A DNA stretch of 64,000 bases, from the NCBI RefSeq assembly GCF_015708085.1, contig NZ_JADNYM010000026.1:1-64000 (forward strand), written 5' to 3'. Below the pieces are notes generated by a model. That model did not search any database. It was not told where the DNA came from and saw nothing but the letters and a program-made list of their open reading frames with translations. The translations under genes were made by a program, and so were the position numbers. Source of the DNA: Arthrobacter terrae. Its GTDB lineage: Bacteria; Actinomycetota; Actinomycetes; Actinomycetales; Micrococcaceae. Of this stretch, positions 61,661-64,000 are shown in pieces. Numbering within the stretch: position 1 is the first letter of the stretch; each line of letters opens with the position of its first letter.

Positions 61661-62850
61661 AGATTCTCTTATGGCACGTTCACGGTGGCTGGACCGACGC
61701 TTTCGTGCGGGGCGGCCACGAGTATCTACTGCCCGCCACTGCCGAGGGTGGCCCGTGGGGTTTGGGCCGCGGCGGCCGGAACTGGCCGGCCAGTGTCCGG
61801 GAGGTGGATCCGGCCAGCCTGCGGCAGGCCGAGGTGGACGTCGTCGTTCTGCAGCGTCCGGAAGAAATCGCAGCGTGTGAGAAACTTCTGGGCCGGCGCC
61901 CTGGCAGAGATCTTCCGGCCGTGTACCTGGAGCATAATACGCCCAGGGGCGACGTCCCCACGTCTGTGCATCCGCTGGCGGACCGTTCCGACATACCCGT
62001 GGTGCATGTGACGCACTTCAATGATTTGTTCTGGGATACCGGCGACGCAGCGACTGTAGTCATTGAGCACGGCATCGTTGACCCCGGTTATCTATACACC
62101 GGCGAGCTCCCGCATCTTGGCGTGGTGATCAACGAACCCGTGCGCCGGTGGCGGGTAACCGGAACCGACCTGCTGCCGCCGTTTGCCCGCGTTGCTCCCC
62201 TTGAGGTTTTTGGTATGGGCACCGACGCCCTGCCGGAGTCCCTCGGGCTAGCACCCGCCGACATGAGAGTCCGCGGCGACCTCCCTACCGCCCGGCTGCA
62301 CCGGGAACTCAGCCACTGCCGGGTGTATCTCCACCCCCTGCGGTGGACTTCACTGGGTCTGGCGCTACTGGAAGCGATGCATCTCGGGATGCCCGTACTG
62401 GCGCTGGCGAGCACGGAGGCTGCCCGGGCAGTCCCGCCCGAGGCCGGCGCTGTGTCCACCAATGTTGAAGATCTTCAGCTAGCCGCCTCGGCATTGATTC
62501 ACGACCCGGAAGAAGCCCGCCGCCGCGGAAGGGTTGCCCGGGAGGCAGCGCTGGAGCGTTACAGCCTCGCAAGGTTCCTCACTGCGTGGGACCGGGTGCT
62601 GGCGGACCTCACTACCCGGTGCCCGACGCGCCCCGGCCCGGCTGACAACGCTCCGGCAGCACCGACCGGGCCGGCGGCACCGACCGGGCCGACCGGGCCG
62701 ACCGCGCTGACCGGGCCGACCGGGCCGACCGCGCTGACCGGGCGGACCGCGGCCGCGGCAACTGCTGCCACGTCTGCTTCGACAAAATGCGCCTCGATAG
62801 TACTCACTCCGGCAGGACTCGCTTCCTCAGGAAAAAGGACCACGTTGTGA
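61657..62850 (+). CDS. Glycosyltransferase with collagen-like tail
   Basis: A 397-aa protein with a Rossmann-type GT-B fold: ILLWHVHGGWTDAFVRGGHEYLLP, then VTHFNDLFW, RELSHCRVYLHPLRWTSLGLALLEAM and GMPVLALASTEAARAVPPEAG, where the E of ALLEAM is the usual donor-site glutamate. The last 55 residues are a low-complexity stretch of repeated A/TGPTGPTALTGPTG units, then an Ala/Thr-rich end, unlike the rest. Overlaps of four bases with both neighbours show tight coupling. The acceptor is unknown. Confidence 0.85.
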   Translation: MKILLWHVHGGWTDAFVRGGHEYLLPATAEGGPWGLGRGGRNWPASVREVDPASLRQAEVDVVVLQRPEEIAACEKLLGRRPGRDLPAVYLEHNTPRGDVPTSVHPLADRSDIPVVHVTHFNDLFWDTGDAATVVIEHGIVDPGYLYTGELPHLGVVINEPVRRWRVTGTDLLPPFARVAPLEVFGMGTDALPESLGLAPADMRVRGDLPTARLHRELSHCRVYLHPLRWTSLGLALLEAMHLGMPVLALASTEAARAVPPEAGAVSTNVEDLQLAASALIHDPEEARRRGRVAREAALERYSLARFLTAWDRVLADLTTRCPTRPGPADNAPAAPTGPAAPTGPTGPTALTGPTGPTALTGRTAAAATAATSASTKCASIVLTPAGLASSGKRTTL

Positions 62851-64000
62851 AAATAGCCATGGTTTCCGAGCATGCAAGTCCGCTGGCGGCTCTGGGCGGT
62901 GTCGACGCTGGTGGACAGAATGTCCATGTGGCAGCGCTTTCCACGGCCCTGGCAGAACGCGGTCACCGTGTCACGGTCTATACCCGACGGGACGATCCGG
63001 AACTCCCCCACCGGATATATGTACGCCCGGGGTTGGCTGTAGTCCATATCGACGCCGGCCCGGCGGAGCATCTTCCGAAAGATGACCTGCTGCCTTTCAT
63101 GGGTGCGATGGCTGATGGCCTGGTCGAAGATTGGGGGAATTATCCGCCAAGCGTCGTGCACGCACACTTTTGGATGTCCGGCGTCGCGGCACTGGATGCG
63201 GCCCGGCGCTATTCCGGTGGCGGATACCCGGTCCCGGTGGTTCAGACTTTCCATGCGCTGGGTACCGTCAAACGGCGTCATCAGGGCGCCCAGGACACCA
63301 GCCCGGCCGAGCGGCAATGGCTGGAGCCCTCGGTGGGGCGTGCAGTGGACCGGGTCATTGCAACCTGCTCTGACGAACTCTTCGAACTCCGGGCGTTAGG
63401 TGTCTCCGGCTCAAAAGTCTCGATTGCCCCGTGCGGGGTGGACCTCGATCTTTTCCGTGCCGAGGGGCCGGCGGAAGGAAGGGCGCGGCGGCACCGAATA
63501 GTCAGTGTCGGGAGGCTGGTGCCCCGCAAAGGCGTGGATCTGGTTATCCGCTCGCTTCCGTTGCTCGGGACGGCAGGGCTCGACGACGTCGAGCTCATTG
63601 TCGTCGGCGGGGCCGGGACCTCGGATGCCCTGGACTCGGATCCCGAGGCCCGGCGGCTGCTGGCCCTAGCCGACGAACTTGGGGTTGCAGACCAGGTGAC
63701 CTTGCGCGGACAGGTCCCCCGCGAAAATATGCCGGCGCTGCTGCGCAGCGCCGACGCGATAGTCTGTGCGCCATGGTACGAACCATTCGGCATTGTTCCG
63801 CTGGAGGCCATGGCCTGTGGCGTTCCGGTGGTCGCCGCCGCCGTCGGCGGTCTCATCGACACTGTGGTGGACCGTGCCACCGGGCTGCACGTGCCGCCGA
63901 TGAATCCGCAGGCCATCGCAGCGGCTGTAGGAGAGCTTCTCCACGATCCGCAGCTGCGGGTACGGCTGGGGCAGGCAGGCCAGGCGCGGGTACGTTCACG
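62847..64000 (+). CDS. Glycosyltransferase family 4 protein (partial)
   Basis: Starts at GTG 62847 inside the stop codon of the previous gene (GTGA) and runs off the window without a stop; 384 codons are visible. The sequence has the GT4 signature: GGVDAGGQNVHVAAL (donor loop with GGQN), HAHFWMSGVAAL, SVGRLVPRKGVDLVI and YEPFGIVPLEAMACGVPVVAA with the E-x7-E motif. The GGQNV opening is that of sucrose-synthase-like and MshA-like enzymes. It probably adds a further sugar in the same glycan pathway as the GT9 genes. Confidence 0.92.
   Translation, partial: MKIAMVSEHASPLAALGGVDAGGQNVHVAALSTALAERGHRVTVYTRRDDPELPHRIYVRPGLAVVHIDAGPAEHLPKDDLLPFMGAMADGLVEDWGNYPPSVVHAHFWMSGVAALDAARRYSGGGYPVPVVQTFHALGTVKRRHQGAQDTSPAERQWLEPSVGRAVDRVIATCSDELFELRALGVSGSKVSIAPCGVDLDLFRAEGPAEGRARRHRIVSVGRLVPRKGVDLVIRSLPLLGTAGLDDVELIVVGGAGTSDALDSDPEARRLLALADELGVADQVTLRGQVPRENMPALLRSADAIVCAPWYEPFGIVPLEAMACGVPVVAAAVGGLIDTVVDRATGLHVPPMNPQAIAAAVGELLHDPQLRVRLGQAGQARVRS

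Overview
The window is high-GC actinobacterial chromosome, most likely Arthrobacter or a close Micrococcaceae relative. The strongest argument is the order polA - rpsA - coaE(-GrpB fusion) - uvrB, a conserved actinobacterial arrangement that is also found in Mycobacterium. The core genes here (Ski2-like DUF3516 helicase, uvrB, coaE, rpsA, polA, PiT transporter, aminotransferase) are intact and of normal length. No rRNA, tRNA or CRISPR array was recognised.

Region 1 (about 1-18,517) is an accessory island. It opens with the 3' end of an IS3-family transposase next to a yunG-like fragment, followed by unrecognised small genes. Next come a divergent pair (TetR/gamma-butyrolactone-receptor-like regulator and a secreted, Cys-containing, Gly/Ala-rich peptide), a winged-helix/membrane-protein pair, a DUF2975 membrane protein and an ApeA-type HEPN anti-phage protein. 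The last two lie between two related 49-bp sequences. An ABC exporter follows. Then comes a Tn554-like recombination module of three tyrosine recombinases plus a small HTH protein, and finally a badly decayed Tn3-family transposon (tnpR, tnpA). The Tn3 terminal inverted repeat at 18,481-18,517 sits inside a truncated trans-aconitate methyltransferase gene (tam) and marks the edge of the island.

Region 2 (18,518-36,200) is core: the broken tam, helicase, acetyltransferase plus S33 peptidase, uvrB, a DUF4190-like membrane protein, coaE-GrpB, a YigZ/IMPACT protein, rpsA with a recognisable promoter, an Eis-like acetyltransferase, a FetB-like permease, polA, a thioesterase and a membrane protein.

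Region 3 (36,200-46,300) is again accessory and eroded. It holds an IS3 copy (37,424-39,186) interrupted by a 401-bp MITE-like insertion, a YecE/DUF72 protein, a hemerythrin-like protein and a LuxR regulator. It also holds an aarF/ubiB kinase remnant next to two 130-bp direct repeats, a cupin and a resolvase relic.

Region 4 (46,300-64,000) returns to ordinary chromosome: a small membrane protein with a PiT phosphate transporter, a CDF cation transporter, an aminotransferase, a YegP-like protein and an SDR oxidoreductase preceded by an unusual repeat array. After these come a cardiolipin-synthase-like PLD protein, a GH13 glucosidase and the start of an envelope-glycan operon (HAD phosphatase, GT9, two further glycosyltransferases with 4-bp overlaps, the last running off the window). 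Several otherwise coherent reading frames (tam, aarF, the CDF 5' end, the third integrase, the gene at 39.3 kb) are interrupted by single-base changes, often in G or C runs. Part of the apparent decay may therefore be sequencing error.
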